DNA of 7,063 nt. Origin: CAZKFN01 sp964552035 (GTDB lineage: Bacteria; Bacteroidota; Bacteroidia; Flavobacteriales_E; Vicingaceae). The notes below the pieces were generated by a model that had not been told where the DNA came from, did no database searches, and worked only from the letters and a program-made list of their open reading frames with translations. The stretch's first letter is position 1, and the number at the start of each line of letters is the position of its first letter. The position numbers were made by a program, and so were the translations under genes. Of this stretch, positions 6,356 to 7,063 are shown piece by piece. Where the stretch lies: assembly GCA_964552035.1 (NCBI GenBank), contig CAZKFN010000100.1, positions 1 to 7,063 on the forward strand. The letters run 5' to 3'.

Positions 6356-7063
6356 TAACAACATTAGTAGGAAGAACATTTTTAAAAGCATATAACGAAA
6401 AGTACAACAAAAACTATTCTGCAAAAGAGTTTTTTGAGGAGGTATATTTTGAGTTGTTTTTTAATCACCCAAAATATATGCAATGGGTGACAAATTCGCC
6501 GTTTGTACAAATGAAGAAAGGTCAAAAACCTCACCTATTGACCTCAGAAGAACGAATGGAAAAGTTAGAGAATTTATTTACTAAAGTAGAAGAAGAATCT
6601 GCTGATGCCAGTTTTGCTATTGGGTATCCGGCTGCTGAAAGCAAAAGTTTTGCCAGCACTTCCGGTTTAGTGTCTGATATCATAATTGAGACAGAGGAAG
6701 AAGATGTATTTCTATCTTGGATTGGAGGAGGATTAGGTATTGGTGTCGCTGGTGGATTCAATCTTCTAATAAATGATGCTGAAATTACCTTAGCAACTTT
6801 TGAAGGATGGAAACATTATCGTAAATATCTAAACGATTCTACTTTAGAAAGATTAAGAGGAAATCAAATTAACTCTTGGAATGGACAGTGGTTGACTTAC
6901 AAGTTAGGAAAGAGCTTTGTTGAAGATTTTGATTTTATTGATTTAGAACAAGAAAAAATCTTCAAAGTAGATGATAAGTTAGCAGAGGTCAACACAGTGA
7001 ATTGGGCTAATTTGTTTTTTAGCTTCTCGCGTCAATATCCGAATAAAACACTGAATGCTTATA
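6352..7063 (+). CDS. Putative Cas8-like large subunit of the type I complex, 5' part only
   Basis: The first 237 codons of an uninterrupted gene that runs off the window. The ATG overlaps the cas3 stop by four bases, so it belongs to the operon. I do not recognise the family with certainty. By elimination a type I complex needs a large subunit (Cas8), and a protein of more than 237 residues next to cas5 and cas3 is the natural candidate. Supporting features are weak. HPKYMQWVTNSPFVQ (39-53) followed by a helical segment recalls the NPFVD-type opening of Cas8b/Cst1 proteins, and there is a strikingly glycine-rich segment SWIGGGLGIGVAGGF (122-136). No cysteine occurs in the visible part, so the CXXC zinc motifs of Cst1-type Cas8 are absent so far. 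No nuclease, ATPase, membrane or signal motif is seen. An ancillary or novel Cas subunit is possible. Confidence 0.55.
   Translation, partial: MITTLVGRTFLKAYNEKYNKNYSAKEFFEEVYFELFFNHPKYMQWVTNSPFVQMKKGQKPHLLTSEERMEKLENLFTKVEEESADASFAIGYPAAESKSFASTSGLVSDIIIETEEEDVFLSWIGGGLGIGVAGGFNLLINDAEITLATFEGWKHYRKYLNDSTLERLRGNQINSWNGQWLTYKLGKSFVEDFDFIDLEQEKIFKVDDKLAEVNTVNWANLFFSFSRQYPNKTLNAY

Noticed and set aside
6531..6761. Open frame of 76 codons on the minus strand
   Set aside because: It is the antisense shadow of the gene after cas3; that gene's frame is longer, continuous and coupled to cas3.

Overview
The window looks like part of a Bacteroidota genome. It is AT-rich, starts are not preceded by clear Shine-Dalgarno sequences, and the proteins resemble families common in that phylum (the OppF-type ATPase wording, the AAA/DUF4143 remnant, the Cas6 and Cas5 types). 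This is a judgement from sequence style; nothing here fixes genus or species.

Layout, left to right, all on the + strand. (1) 1-375: the 3' end of an oligopeptide/dipeptide-type ABC transporter ATPase. (2) 376-1093: no intact gene. It holds about 230 bases without recognisable content, then the decayed C-terminus of an AAA/DUF4143 ATPase broken by several frameshifts (about 607-984), then a short AT-rich leader. (3) 1094-1882: a Cas6 endoribonuclease. (4) 1977-2855: an HTH-WYL transcriptional regulator. (5) 2961-7063: a tightly packed type I CRISPR-Cas operon with a second, different Cas6, a Cas5-like protein, a full HD-helicase Cas3, and the first 237 codons of a protein that I infer to be the Cas8-like large subunit. 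The window edge cuts that last gene.

How the genes would work together: Cas6 cuts the CRISPR transcript into crRNAs. Cas5 and the inferred Cas8-like protein, with a Cas7 that should lie downstream, form the crRNA-guided surveillance complex. Cas3 unwinds and degrades the bound DNA. The WYL regulator between the two cas6 genes is a plausible controller of the locus. No CRISPR array, cas7, cas1, cas2 or cas4 is visible in the window.

The points most worth a second look are the unusual order cas6-cas5-cas3-(cas8-like), the presence of two divergent cas6 genes about 1.1 kb apart with a WYL regulator between them, the unrecognised protein after cas3, and a compact set of nested direct repeats at the end of the WYL gene just upstream of the operon that could be an operator.
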